Below the pieces are notes generated by a model. The model saw only the letters and a list, made by a program, of their open reading frames with translations. It was not told the DNA's origin and ran no database searches. A program made the translations under genes and the position numbers. This document shows, piece by piece, positions 26,722 through 35,701 of a stretch of 64,000 nt of DNA. Every line of letters starts with the position of its first letter. The first letter of the stretch is position 1. The stretch is from JADJDM01 sp044352985 (GTDB lineage: Bacteria; Bacteroidota; Bacteroidia; B-17B0; Aurantibacillaceae), in contig JBILCU010000016.1 of the NCBI GenBank assembly GCA_044352985.1, forward strand, positions 9,363 to 73,362, read 5' to 3'.

Positions 26722-27123
26722 ATGACTTCAACTGTAGAATACAAAGAAAATTTAAGAACAGAAGCTGTTCATATTGAATCGGGAGCCAAAATTATAACCG
26801 ATGCGCCAAAAGATAATCATGGGAATGGTGAGTCTTTCTCGCCTACTGACTTATTAGCAACTTCATTATCTGCATGTATGTTAAGTATTATGGGAATTGT
26901 AGCTAAAAGAGATACTATTTCAATAGAGGGATTAAAAACTGAAGTAACAAAAGTAATGTATGCTGAACCCAGAAGAGTTGGCGAAATACACGTTAAGCTT
27001 TATATGCCAAAAGGTTTACAGGATAAAGAGAAAAAAATCCTAGAAAATGCTGCATTTACTTGCCCTGTAGCCAAGAGTTTGCATCCTGACATTATTCAAA
27101 AAATTGATTTTATCTATTCGTAA
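26722..27123 (+). CDS. OsmC family peroxiredoxin-like protein
   Basis: 133 residues from ATG 26722 (the longer in-frame ORF from 26695 adds an unlikely leader). The two redox cysteines of the OsmC/Ohr family are visible in LSACMLSIMGIVAKRD and TCPVAKSLHPD, with the typical SPTDLLATSLSAC in front. Members reduce organic hydroperoxides; some have other roles. The patatin gene begins nine bases after the stop, so the two may form a unit. Confidence 0.88.
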   Translation: MTSTVEYKENLRTEAVHIESGAKIITDAPKDNHGNGESFSPTDLLATSLSACMLSIMGIVAKRDTISIEGLKTEVTKVMYAEPRRVGEIHVKLYMPKGLQDKEKKILENAAFTCPVAKSLHPDIIQKIDFIYS

Positions 27124-27132
27124 AATCTAAAA

Positions 27133-29421
27133 ATGCCAGAATTAATTAAACAAATAATAAGTATTCAATTACTTTTCATATGCTTATTTACAACAAACCT
27201 TAGTGCGCAAAAAGTTGGCTTGGTTTTAAGTGGTGGCGGTGCAGGTGGTTTAGCTCACATTGGTGTTCTAAAAGCACTTGAAGAAAAACAAATATCTTTA
27301 GATTATATAACAGGAACATCAGTAGGTGCTTTAATTGGTGGGCTTTACGCTTCAGGCTATAGTCCTGATCAAATTAAAGAGTTTGTATTAGATGAAAAAT
27401 TTCAGAGATACACCAAAGGCGAGTTAGAAAAGAAATATAAATTTCATTATAAAAGAAGCTCCGAATCTGCCTCCTGGTTTACATATAATTTTGGTTTAGA
27501 TAGTGTTTTAAGCACTAATATTCCAACCAACATCATTAATTCCATTCCAATTGATTTTTATTTAATGGAATTATTTACTGCAGCCTCAACCCAATCAAAT
27601 TACAATTTCGATAGTTTATTCATCCCATTTCGATGTGTAGCATCTGATATTGAAAACAAAAAAGTGGTAGTTTTTAAAGATGGTAATTTACATTCGGCCG
27701 TTAGGGCTTCCATGACTTATCCTTTTTATTTAAAACCCATAACCATTAATGGAAAATTATTATTTGATGGTGGATTGTATAATAACTTCCCCGTTGATGT
27801 AATGAAAGAATCGTTTCATCCTGATTTTATAATTGGCAGTGTTGTTACAGATAATAACCCGATTCCAAATGATGAAAATTTATATGTTCAGCTCAGAAAT
27901 ATGTTAATGACCAAAACAGATTTTGGAAATAATATTGAAAACGGCATAATTATAAAACCATGGAGTGATATTGGTGTGTTTTCATTTAATGAAGCAAACC
28001 GTTTAATTGATAGTGGTTATTCGGCTACTATTAAAGCTATAGAAAATTTAAGTCCATCTTTTGTTTCAAAAAACAACAAAATAAAATCGAGACGTGAAAC
28101 CTTTAACACGAAATTGCTTGCAACAATTTTTGACAGTATATCTATTAGTGGAGTAAACATTAAACAACAACAGTATTTAAAAAAATCAATTTTTTCAAAT
28201 GAAAAAATATTAAGCATTGATAAATTAAGAAAGCGGTACTTATTATTAACCGATGATGATAAAATAAAATCATTATTTCCTAGCGCAATTTTTAATCCAA
28301 AAACAGGAAAGCATACGTTGGAAGTTATTGCTAAAAAAGAAAAAAATTTGAAACTGGAATTAGGTGGTAATTTCTCAAATCGTCCTATTAGTGCTGCATT
28401 TATAGGCTTACAATTTAATCACCTTGGCAAAAGAGCATTAACAATTTATTCTAATGCTTATTTTGGTAAATTAAATACATCTCTGTTAGGCAAAATTAAA
28501 ATTGATTTCCCAAGTAAAGTTCCTTTTTATTTTGAAGCCATTGGCTTGTATAGTAAATGGGATTATTTCAGAAGCAGTACTTTATTTTATAATGTTTTGC
28601 GTCCGGCATTTTTGATTCAGGAAGATGCATTTACCGAATTAAGTACAGGAATACCATTTGGTAATAGAGCAAAAATATCTCTAGGTGGTGGCATTGCCAA
28701 TATGGGAAACATATACTATCAAAACTATAACTTTAGTGATAAAGACACCGCAGACCGTACTGACTTTACTTTTAATTATGCTCGTGCGGAATACGAATTA
28801 AACACCTTAAACAGAAAACAATATGCCTCGGAAGGATTGTATGTTAATGCTCGTTTAAAATACTTCAATGGATTTGAATATTATAAACCCGGTACAACTT
28901 CTTTCGATACCTCAAAATCAATTATTTTTCACGACTGGCTTCAGTTTAATGCTAAAATTGATTATTACTTAAAAACCAGTAATTTTTTAAAGATTGGAAT
29001 TTTAGGAGAAGCAGTTTATTCTGATCAGGATTTTTTCAGAAACTACACATCAACTATTCTATCGTCCCCTGCATTTATGCCTACCCCAGAGAGTAAAACC
29101 TTATTTCTTGAAAAATTTAGGGCACATAAGTTTATAGCAGGCGGAGCAAAATTAATTATTAACCCTATTAAAAATTTAGACTTACGTTTAGAAGGCTATA
29201 TATTTCAACCCATACAAAGCATAGTAAAAAACAATACCAATAAACCGGAATACAGTATTAATTTTTTATATCGCTACTTAACCGGAATGGCAGCTGTTGT
29301 TTATCATACCCCAATTGGTCCAATTAGCACATCTGTAAACTATTATCTGGGTGAAAAAAATCCGATATCTTTTTTATTTCATTTTGGATATACCATTTTT
29401 AATAAAAAGGCAATCGATTAA
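27133..29421 (+). CDS. Patatin-like phospholipase fused to an outer-membrane barrel
   Basis: 762 residues. Signal peptide about 1-26 (TNLSAQ). Patatin domain about 27-320: oxyanion loop GGGAGGLAHIG, nucleophile Ser63 in GTSVG, and catalytic Asp about 212 in DGGLYNNFPVD. A POTRA-like region about 325-405 follows, then a BamA/FplA-type beta-barrel ending in FLFHFGYTIFNKKAID. The layout matches the PlpD/type Vd autotransporter group, so it probably presents a lipase at the envelope. It follows osmC closely. No regulatory site seen. Confidence 0.9.
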   Translation: MPELIKQIISIQLLFICLFTTNLSAQKVGLVLSGGGAGGLAHIGVLKALEEKQISLDYITGTSVGALIGGLYASGYSPDQIKEFVLDEKFQRYTKGELEKKYKFHYKRSSESASWFTYNFGLDSVLSTNIPTNIINSIPIDFYLMELFTAASTQSNYNFDSLFIPFRCVASDIENKKVVVFKDGNLHSAVRASMTYPFYLKPITINGKLLFDGGLYNNFPVDVMKESFHPDFIIGSVVTDNNPIPNDENLYVQLRNMLMTKTDFGNNIENGIIIKPWSDIGVFSFNEANRLIDSGYSATIKAIENLSPSFVSKNNKIKSRRETFNTKLLATIFDSISISGVNIKQQQYLKKSIFSNEKILSIDKLRKRYLLLTDDDKIKSLFPSAIFNPKTGKHTLEVIAKKEKNLKLELGGNFSNRPISAAFIGLQFNHLGKRALTIYSNAYFGKLNTSLLGKIKIDFPSKVPFYFEAIGLYSKWDYFRSSTLFYNVLRPAFLIQEDAFTELSTGIPFGNRAKISLGGGIANMGNIYYQNYNFSDKDTADRTDFTFNYARAEYELNTLNRKQYASEGLYVNARLKYFNGFEYYKPGTTSFDTSKSIIFHDWLQFNAKIDYYLKTSNFLKIGILGEAVYSDQDFFRNYTSTILSSPAFMPTPESKTLFLEKFRAHKFIAGGAKLIINPIKNLDLRLEGYIFQPIQSIVKNNTNKPEYSINFLYRYLTGMAAVVYHTPIGPISTSVNYYLGEKNPISFLFHFGYTIFNKKAID

Positions 29422-29464
29422 AGCTGATAATTATCAATCCAATAATTATTTCCATTTAAAAATT

Positions 29465-29472
29465 TATATTTG
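29465..29472 (+). promoter_or_regulatory. -7 promoter element for the lipoprotein gene
   Basis: TATATTTG is a full match to TAnnTTTG, 19 bases before ATG 29492. No convincing TTG lies at -33. It supports ATG 29492 over an upstream in-frame ATG at 29351 inside the patatin gene. Confidence 0.45.
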
Positions 29473-29491
29473 TATAAGAAAATTAAATCGT

Positions 29492-30367
29492 ATGTTAAAA
29501 CTTAAAATTTCAACAGTTACCTTATTATCAGCATTGTTATTTTCTTGCGGTAATAACGAAGAAAACATGGAAGAATCAGTAAAATCTGATTCGCTTGCTG
29601 TTACTACAGATTCTGTAAAAGCAGAAGCAGAAGATGAGAAATCATTTTCACTCCCATCACCTCTTCAAGTAGCTTACGTATTTAAAAAATCTGGTGCCGG
29701 TTTCAATGCCTCATTAATAAGCGATGATGCTAATGCAAGTAAGTACAATACAAGCAATTTTAAACGTGCCGCTAATTTTGGTATTTACAGCTCTGATTTA
29801 GCTTATTGCATATTTAATAAAAAATCTCAAGACGCAAAAGATTATTTAAAAGCTTGTAAAATATTAGGCGAAGCACTTGGCTTAAATCAAGCTTTTGAAA
29901 GCGATAACATGGCTCAACGTTTTGATAAAAATATAGGTAACGAAGATTCTATAGTAAAACTAGTTTCCGGTTTACAACTTAAAACTGACGCTTTGTTAGA
30001 ACAAAACAAACAAAGACATATTTCGGTAATTGCTTTTACAGGAGCTTGGATTGAAAGCATGTATGTTGCATCTGAAATTTATGCCAAAGAAAAAAACAAA
30101 AAAGTACTTGCTAGTTTGTTGGAGCAATTATCTTTTAGCGAAACAGTTGTAAAAGCATTGTCAGCTACTGAAAAAGCAGATGCTGAAATTGCCGGAATCA
30201 TTCCAGGAATCAAAGAACTTGATGCAAAATTTAATTCATTACCTTTTATTAAAAATGCCTTTGAAAACGATGAAGACATTGACTTTCAAAAAATTGTGGT
30301 TGATGAAAGTGAGCTAAATGCCATTAAAACCAGTATTAAAGAACTTAGAACCAAATTAGTTAACTAA
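29492..30367 (+). CDS. Uncharacterised lipoprotein
   Basis: 291 residues. MLKLKISTVTLLSALLFSCG is a lipoprotein signal with the lipobox LFSC. The linker is rich in Glu and Ser/Asp (EESVKSDSLAVTTDSVKAEAEDE). The mature part is mostly helical (NFKRAANFGIYSSDLAYCIFNKK, then AFTGAWIESMYVASEIYAKEKNKKV). I do not recognise the family; the pattern resembles Bacteroidota lipoproteins with an alpha-helical domain. It is followed by a secreted protein gene 37 bases later, suggesting a pair. Confidence 0.8.
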   Translation: MLKLKISTVTLLSALLFSCGNNEENMEESVKSDSLAVTTDSVKAEAEDEKSFSLPSPLQVAYVFKKSGAGFNASLISDDANASKYNTSNFKRAANFGIYSSDLAYCIFNKKSQDAKDYLKACKILGEALGLNQAFESDNMAQRFDKNIGNEDSIVKLVSGLQLKTDALLEQNKQRHISVIAFTGAWIESMYVASEIYAKEKNKKVLASLLEQLSFSETVVKALSATEKADAEIAGIIPGIKELDAKFNSLPFIKNAFENDEDIDFQKIVVDESELNAIKTSIKELRTKLVN

Positions 30368-30403
30368 TCAATTGATAACAAACAATAACTAAATTATTTT
30401 ATT

Positions 30404-30862
30404 ATGAAGAATTATATAAAATCAATTTCACTTTTTTGCCTTTTCATCGTAATCGTTTCATTTCAAAGTGGCGACGTTCTTTGCAACTCAAAAGATTTAA
30501 AAGATAAGGCAAAGAAAGGATTAGACCCTTATAAATACGATAATTTTGAGTTAACACGCATCATGTACAAAAACAAAGAAACGTTTAAAGAAATTGAAAT
30601 CCCATTGTTTATTGGCGAGAAATATCGTTTAATTTTTGAAATGGAAGCGCTACCTAAAAAAGTATTGGTAGAAATTTACAATAAGGAAAAAGAAAACAAA
30701 AAACGTAAATTACTTTTTTCCTCTAAAGATATTCCAGATGATAAAACAGAATTTGTTTATGAAGTTTCAAAAGCACGTAGAATTTACGTTAACTACATTA
30801 TACCTGCAGGAGATGAAACCGCAAAAAGCGGATGTGCATTATATATGATTGGGTATAAGTAA
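30404..30862 (+). CDS. Conserved secreted protein of unknown function
   Basis: 152 residues. A signal peptide (about 1-27) precedes a beta-rich domain with the block EIPLFIGEKYRLIFEMEALPKKVLVEIYNKEKENKKRKLLFS. I have seen this block in Bacteroidota proteins of no assigned function. It resembles an Ig-like or calcium-free beta-sandwich periplasmic protein. Two cysteines remain (Cys31 area and GCALYM). It is downstream of the lipoprotein gene. Role unknown. Confidence 0.75.
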   Translation: MKNYIKSISLFCLFIVIVSFQSGDVLCNSKDLKDKAKKGLDPYKYDNFELTRIMYKNKETFKEIEIPLFIGEKYRLIFEMEALPKKVLVEIYNKEKENKKRKLLFSSKDIPDDKTEFVYEVSKARRIYVNYIIPAGDETAKSGCALYMIGYK

Positions 30863-30906
30863 TCTAATTATTATTTTAATCCCAATTATTTTCAATACTC
30901 CTTTAT

Positions 30907-31380
30907 TTGCACATACAAATTTATACCGATGGCGCTTGTAGTGGCAATCCCGGACCTGGCGGTTATGGTGTAGTTATGATGGCTGGTGAACATCGAAAAG
31001 AGCTTTCGGATGGATATCGTTTAACCACCAATAACAGAATGGAATTGTTAAGCGTAATCGTAGCATTGGAATCTCTTAAAAAACAAAATTCACAAGTAAC
31101 TGTTTTTTCTGATTCGCGTTACGTAGTTGACGCCATAGAAAAAAAATGGCTGAACGGCTGGATAAAAAAAGGATTTTCTAAAATCAAGAATCCAGATTTA
31201 TGGTTGCGTTATTCACGTATTGCATCAAAACATCAGGTTAATTTTGTTTGGGTAAAAGGACATGCAAACAATGAGCATAATAATTATTGTGATCAATTAG
31301 CTGTTGCCGCTTCAAAATCAAAACAACTTAAAATTGACGAAGGTTACGAAGCACAAAAAAATTCTTCCACTTTACTTTAA
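30907..31380 (+). CDS. rnhA: Ribonuclease HI
   Basis: 157 residues from a TTG start at 30907; no ATG fits, and MHIQIYTDGACSGNPGPGG is the normal N-terminus length. Catalytic acids are in YTDG, NRMEL, SDSRYV and NYCDQLAV, with the substrate histidine in VKGHANNEHN. It cuts RNA in RNA-DNA hybrids. The stop TAA overlaps the hemW ATG by one base (TAATG), indicating coupled translation. Confidence 0.95.
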   Translation: MHIQIYTDGACSGNPGPGGYGVVMMAGEHRKELSDGYRLTTNNRMELLSVIVALESLKKQNSQVTVFSDSRYVVDAIEKKWLNGWIKKGFSKIKNPDLWLRYSRIASKHQVNFVWVKGHANNEHNNYCDQLAVAASKSKQLKIDEGYEAQKNSSTLL

Positions 31381-32510
31381 TGGCGGGTATTTACGTTCAT
31401 ATTCCATTTTGCAAGCAAGCTTGTAATTACTGTGATTTTCATTTTTCTACACAATTAAAAAATGTGCAGCCCCTTGTAAATGCCATTGCAGAAGAACTTG
31501 AATTAAATAAAACATATTTAAAACATCAAGAAATTGAAACCATTTACTTTGGTGGTGGAACCCCTAGTGTATTATATTCCGCACAACTTGAAATCATTAT
31601 TAATACAATTTTCAAAAATTACAATGTAAAAAGCAACATCGAATTTACGCTTGAAGCCAATCCGGATGATCTTGATTTAATAAAATTAATCGAGTTAAAA
31701 TCACTTGGCATTAACCGATTAAGTATTGGCATACAAAGTTTTATTGATGAAGAATTAAAATGGATGAAAAGAAGTCATAGTGCTCAACAAAGTAAAGTCG
31801 CTGTGAAATTTGCTCAATCAATAGGAATCGAAAACATCAGTGTTGATTTAATTTATGGTTCGAAATTTCAAACGTTAGAAAGCTGGAAAAAAAACATAGA
31901 TAAAATTATTTCCCTTGATGTACCTCATATATCTGCCTACAATTTAACCATTGAAGAAAAAACAGTTCTTGGAAAACTTTATGAGAAAGGAATAGAACCA
32001 GAAATTAAAGATGATTTTAGCAAAGCGTGTTTTGATATGTTGATGACAGAAATGGAACATGCAGGTATTACACATTATGAAATTTCCAATTTTGGAAAAA
32101 AAGGTTTTTTCTCACAGCACAACAGCAATTACTGGAAGGGCAAACATTATATCGGGGTTGGTCCATCTGCCCATTCCTTTAATGGGGATAGCCGTCAGTG
32201 GAACATTAAAAACAATACGGAATACATCCGAAGCATTGAAGATGCTAAATTGCCTTTCGTAATAGAACATTTAACTTTGACCGATAAATATAATGAATAC
32301 GTAATGACAGGATTACGAACAATGTGGGGTGTAGATGTAAATGAAATTTTTAAGCGTTATGGAAAAATATTGGGACAACACTTTTTAAGTGAAATTTCAG
32401 TTTACCTCAATCAATCCTATTTTAAAATCAACCAAGGGAATTATATTCTTACTAAAAAAGGGAAGCAATTTGCTGATAAAATTGCTTCCGATCTTTTTTA
32501 TGTTAGTTAA
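31380..32510 (+). CDS. hemW: Radical SAM heme chaperone HemW (CPDH-like)
   Basis: 376 residues. The N-terminal radical-SAM motif CKQACNYCDF (C-x3-C-x2-C) is in the HemW context IPFCKQACNYCDFHF; GGGTPSVL, ANPDDL and GVGPSAHSF are typical, and the C-terminal HemN-like domain is present. HemW lacks the extra cysteine of true coproporphyrinogen dehydrogenase HemN and inserts heme into respiratory proteins. Overlaps rnhA by one base; convergent with kbl. Confidence 0.92.
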   Translation: MAGIYVHIPFCKQACNYCDFHFSTQLKNVQPLVNAIAEELELNKTYLKHQEIETIYFGGGTPSVLYSAQLEIIINTIFKNYNVKSNIEFTLEANPDDLDLIKLIELKSLGINRLSIGIQSFIDEELKWMKRSHSAQQSKVAVKFAQSIGIENISVDLIYGSKFQTLESWKKNIDKIISLDVPHISAYNLTIEEKTVLGKLYEKGIEPEIKDDFSKACFDMLMTEMEHAGITHYEISNFGKKGFFSQHNSNYWKGKHYIGVGPSAHSFNGDSRQWNIKNNTEYIRSIEDAKLPFVIEHLTLTDKYNEYVMTGLRTMWGVDVNEIFKRYGKILGQHFLSEISVYLNQSYFKINQGNYILTKKGKQFADKIASDLFYVS

Positions 32511-32515
32511 ACAAA

Positions 32516-33709
32516 TTAATGTTTAATAACACCTAATTCCTTACCTACTTTTTCAAAAGCTGCAATTGCTTTATCTAAATGTTCTTTTGTATGAGCAGCA
32601 GAAAGCTGAACTCGAATTCTAGCTTTATCTTTTGGAACTACTGGATAGAAGAAACCAATCACATAAATTCCTTCCTGTAATAATTTTTCGGCAAATTGCT
32701 GAGATAAACGTGCATCGTAAAGCATTACCGGAACAATTGCAGAATCACCGTCTTTAATTTCAAGTCCGATAGATTTTATTCCATTTTTAAAATAGTTAAT
32801 ATTCCACTCCAATTGATCACGCAATTCAGTCGTTTCGCTCAATAAATCAAAAACCGCTATTGAAGCTCCAACAATACTTGGTGCAAGTGAATTGGAAAAT
32901 AAATATGGACGAGAACGTTGACGAAGCAATTCAATAATTTCTTTTTTGCCTGTTGTAAAACCTCCCATTGCTCCACCCAATGCTTTTCCTAATGTACCTG
33001 TGATGATGTCTACTCTGCCCATTACATTTTTTAACTCTATGGTACCTCGGCCTGTTTTACCAATAAATCCGGTTGCGTGGCATTCGTCAACCATAACCAA
33101 AGCATTATATTTATCTGCTAAATCACAGATTTTATCTAATGGGGCAACATAACCATCCATCGAAAAAACTCCATCGGTAACAATTACCCTAAAACGTTGC
33201 GCTTGTGCTTTTTTTAATTGTTCTTCCAAATCCTGCATATCCGAATTTTTATAACGGTAACGCTGTGCCTTGCACAAACGAACACCATCAATAATGGATG
33301 CGTGATTTAATTCATCAGAAATAATTGCATCTTCTTCGGTAAATAATGGTTCGAAAACCCCGCCATTTGCATCAAATGCAGCGGCATATAAAATAGTATC
33401 TTCTGTACCTAAATACTTTGCTATTTTATACTCTAACTCTTTATGTATGTCTTGTGTACCGCATATAAAACGCACTGATGACATTCCAAAACCTCTTTCA
33501 TCAAGGGCTTTTTTAGCACCTTCAATCACTTTAGGATGTGATGAAAGACCTAAATAATTATTTGCACAGAAAATAATAACTTCCTGCCCATTGATTAATT
33601 TAATACTTGCGTCTTGTGGGGTAACAATAATTCGCTCTCTTTTGAATATTCCTCCTTCTTCAATAGAAGTAAGTTCTTTTTGTAGATAATCTTGAAATTT
33701 TCCGTACAT
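32516..33709 (-). CDS. kbl: Glycine C-acetyltransferase (2-amino-3-ketobutyrate CoA ligase)
   Basis: 397 residues of the alpha-oxoamine synthase family. FCANNYLGLSSHPKV, DELNHASIIDG, VDECHATGFIG and the PLP lysine in GTLGKALGGAMGG are present. The N-terminus MYGKFQDYLQKELTSIEEGG is typical of Kbl. It cleaves 2-amino-3-ketobutyrate to glycine and acetyl-CoA in threonine breakdown. No adjacent tdh. Five bases separate its stop from hemW. Confidence 0.93.
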   Translation of the reverse strand: MYGKFQDYLQKELTSIEEGGIFKRERIIVTPQDASIKLINGQEVIIFCANNYLGLSSHPKVIEGAKKALDERGFGMSSVRFICGTQDIHKELEYKIAKYLGTEDTILYAAAFDANGGVFEPLFTEEDAIISDELNHASIIDGVRLCKAQRYRYKNSDMQDLEEQLKKAQAQRFRVIVTDGVFSMDGYVAPLDKICDLADKYNALVMVDECHATGFIGKTGRGTIELKNVMGRVDIITGTLGKALGGAMGGFTTGKKEIIELLRQRSRPYLFSNSLAPSIVGASIAVFDLLSETTELRDQLEWNINYFKNGIKSIGLEIKDGDSAIVPVMLYDARLSQQFAEKLLQEGIYVIGFFYPVVPKDKARIRVQLSAAHTKEHLDKAIAAFEKVGKELGVIKH

Positions 33710-33720
33710 ACTTTTTTTTC

Positions 33721-33728
33721 CAAATGTA
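33721..33728 (-). promoter_or_regulatory. -7 promoter element for kbl
   Basis: CAAATGTA on the plus strand reads TACATTTG on the minus strand (TAnnTTTG), 11 bases before ATG 33709. The -33 TTG is not clear. Confidence 0.4.
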
Positions 33729-33795
33729 AAAAAAATGATTGTATGGTGTGGAAAATAGACTTAAGATTTGAAGCTTGTTTAAAAGAGTAATTAAT

Positions 33796-34443
33796 TTAGT
33801 CAGGTATAACTACATCATCTTCTTCTGGATGATGATTAAACGACTCGCCAGAAACTGCAGGGTTTTTACGTTTTTTCTTTTTAGACTTCACTTTTTTATT
33901 CTCTTCATTATTTCTGCGGTGCTTTACACTATCATCATCCGATTTTTTAACTTCAGCCTTACTTTCCTTATTCTTTTTTTCAGATTCATTTACATTATTT
34001 TCGTTAGCAACTACCGTTTTAGACACTGAATCGTTGTATTCTTTATTAGTTAGAGTACTATCAATAGTAGTTGAATCTGAGACTAATGTATCAAGCACAA
34101 TCGGTTTAGAAATTATCTTTTTTGGTTTCTCAGGTGTCTTAATAACTTCTTCAATTAATTTTTGCTCTACAATCTCATCTTTTTTATCTATAAAAGAATT
34201 GGTTGTTATATTCTGACTTTTAATGCTGGTGACTGATAAATAAACTATGCTGGATACAACTACTAAACCTAAAGGAAAAAGTAAAAACTTAGCTTCAAAT
34301 TTAAAACTAACATCTGAATTTTTTTTCTTACTACTTTTGTGATATTCTAAAAAATCATTCCAAACATCCTCATTAGCATGAAAAGTAAGCTCAGCAAGCT
34401 TATGATCAATCTTTTCTTTATTTAACTGATTTTTATTAGGCAT
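33796..34443 (-). CDS. Single-pass membrane protein, probable anti-sigma factor
   Basis: 215 residues. An N-terminal cytoplasmic part (about 1-55), one membrane helix about 50-70 (FLLFPLGLVVVSSIVYLSV) and a long charged periplasmic tail dominated by Lys, Glu, Ser and Asp, ending EEDDVVIPD. It overlaps the sigma-like gene by eight bases, the usual sigma/anti-sigma arrangement. I do not see a ZAS zinc motif, so the anti-sigma role rests on topology and context. The low-complexity tail is unusual. Confidence 0.6.
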   Translation of the reverse strand: MPNKNQLNKEKIDHKLAELTFHANEDVWNDFLEYHKSSKKKNSDVSFKFEAKFLLFPLGLVVVSSIVYLSVTSIKSQNITTNSFIDKKDEIVEQKLIEEVIKTPEKPKKIISKPIVLDTLVSDSTTIDSTLTNKEYNDSVSKTVVANENNVNESEKKNKESKAEVKKSDDDSVKHRRNNEENKKVKSKKKKRKNPAVSGESFNHHPEEDDVVIPD

Positions 34444-34999
34444 GACTCATTATTCTGTTTTTATTAATGTTTTGATGAAACAAAAAAGTTGCTTTATCTA
34501 AATTAATTTTTGCGGTATCAATAGTTACATCAAGTATTTCTGCAGCTGTTTCTAACTGGATTTGATCAATAGTACACATATTAAACATAGATCGAAATGA
34601 TGGGGGCAACTCCTGAATAGCTAATAAAACATCTTTACCTGTTAAGGATATAGCTTCTTCAACAGCATCCGATTCATTAAAAACACCATGCGTTTTTACT
34701 TCTTTAAGATGCACAGTTGTTGTTACATAATACTCTTTTTGATTTTTCAAATAATTTACTGCACTTGATATAAATTTATCCTTCATCCATTGATCAAAAC
34801 TTATAGTTGTTTTTCCAAAGTCATTAATGGATGATAGAATTGCACTATAACCACAAAATAAAATTTCTTTTGCTTGGTCTTCATTTTTTGCATACCTCAA
34901 GCTTAAATGCATTAACCAATTATAGTTAGTGTCAAAAAGAGTTTTTTGAGCCTGCTTATTGTTTTTCTGACACTGGCGTATGATATCAGCTTCAGACAT
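34436..34999 (-). CDS. ECF-type RNA polymerase sigma factor, divergent
   Basis: 187 residues. Sigma-70 region 2 appears as LFDTNYNWLMHLSLRYAKNE and following helix, region 4 as ELPPSFRSMFNMCTIDQIQL followed by the helix-turn-helix AAEILDVTIDTAKINLDKA. The -10 reading part is less well conserved than usual. It is followed with an eight-base overlap by a membrane protein likely to be its anti-sigma. Target genes are unknown. No TonB receptor sits next to it, so it is not an evident FecI-type pair. Confidence 0.72.
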   Translation of the reverse strand: MSEADIIRQCQKNNKQAQKTLFDTNYNWLMHLSLRYAKNEDQAKEILFCGYSAILSSINDFGKTTISFDQWMKDKFISSAVNYLKNQKEYYVTTTVHLKEVKTHGVFNESDAVEEAISLTGKDVLLAIQELPPSFRSMFNMCTIDQIQLETAAEILDVTIDTAKINLDKATFLFHQNINKNRIMSHA

Positions 35000-35104
35000 A
35001 ATTAATAGAATAGAATTTATTTCAATTTTACGACATGAAAATGCAATTATAACATTGAAACTAATGAAGTTATTAAAAGTGCCTTGTTAGTTTAATCTAT
35101 GCGA

Positions 35105-35599
35105 TTAGCGTAATAGATTTTTAGCATATTGCAAAAACGACTGATCTTTCCAGTTTACAGCACCAACTTTTTTATAAACCACTTCACCATTTGAATTAAT
35201 GATGTATGTAACGGGTATAGAGTGAATAGCTAAATCTGAAAAAGATTTTTCTGTTTTGTAAAATTGAAAAGGATAATTTTTTTTTGTTTTAAACGAAATT
35301 AATTTATCCATAGATTCATCAGTAATACAAATAACTGAAGTGTTTTTCAATTGAGAGTAAATTACATTTAATTCATTTAATTCCCTTATACAGTCACCAC
35401 ACCAAGATGCATAAAAAGAAACTAAGCATGCATTACCCTTATATTTTTCTAAGTTGCAACGATTACTTTTATCGTCTAATAATTCTTCTTTAAATAAAGC
35501 TATTGTGGGCGCAGATTGAAAACGTTTATAAAGATAAACTGCTAACAAGCCGGAAATAAATAGCACAAAAAAAAGAAATATTTTTTTTAATTTATTCAT
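35105..35599 (-). CDS. TlpA-like thioredoxin, membrane-anchored
   Basis: 164 residues. An N-terminal signal anchor (about 5-24) precedes a thioredoxin fold with the redox motif CGDC in YASWCGDCIRELNEL, and the cis-Pro in HSIPVTYIINSNGEVV. Such proteins reduce periplasmic cysteines or serve cytochrome maturation. It stands alone. About 100 bases separate it from the sigma gene downstream on the same strand. Confidence 0.87.
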   Translation of the reverse strand: MNKLKKIFLFFVLFISGLLAVYLYKRFQSAPTIALFKEELLDDKSNRCNLEKYKGNACLVSFYASWCGDCIRELNELNVIYSQLKNTSVICITDESMDKLISFKTKKNYPFQFYKTEKSFSDLAIHSIPVTYIINSNGEVVYKKVGAVNWKDQSFLQYAKNLLR

Positions 35600-35701
35600 T
35601 GTAACATCCTAATAAGTAATTTCATATTGCACGACAAAGATGTTAATTAGTATTCTAATATTAAGAAAATGACTTTTTAAATTTAGTTAATTTTGTAAAC
35701 T

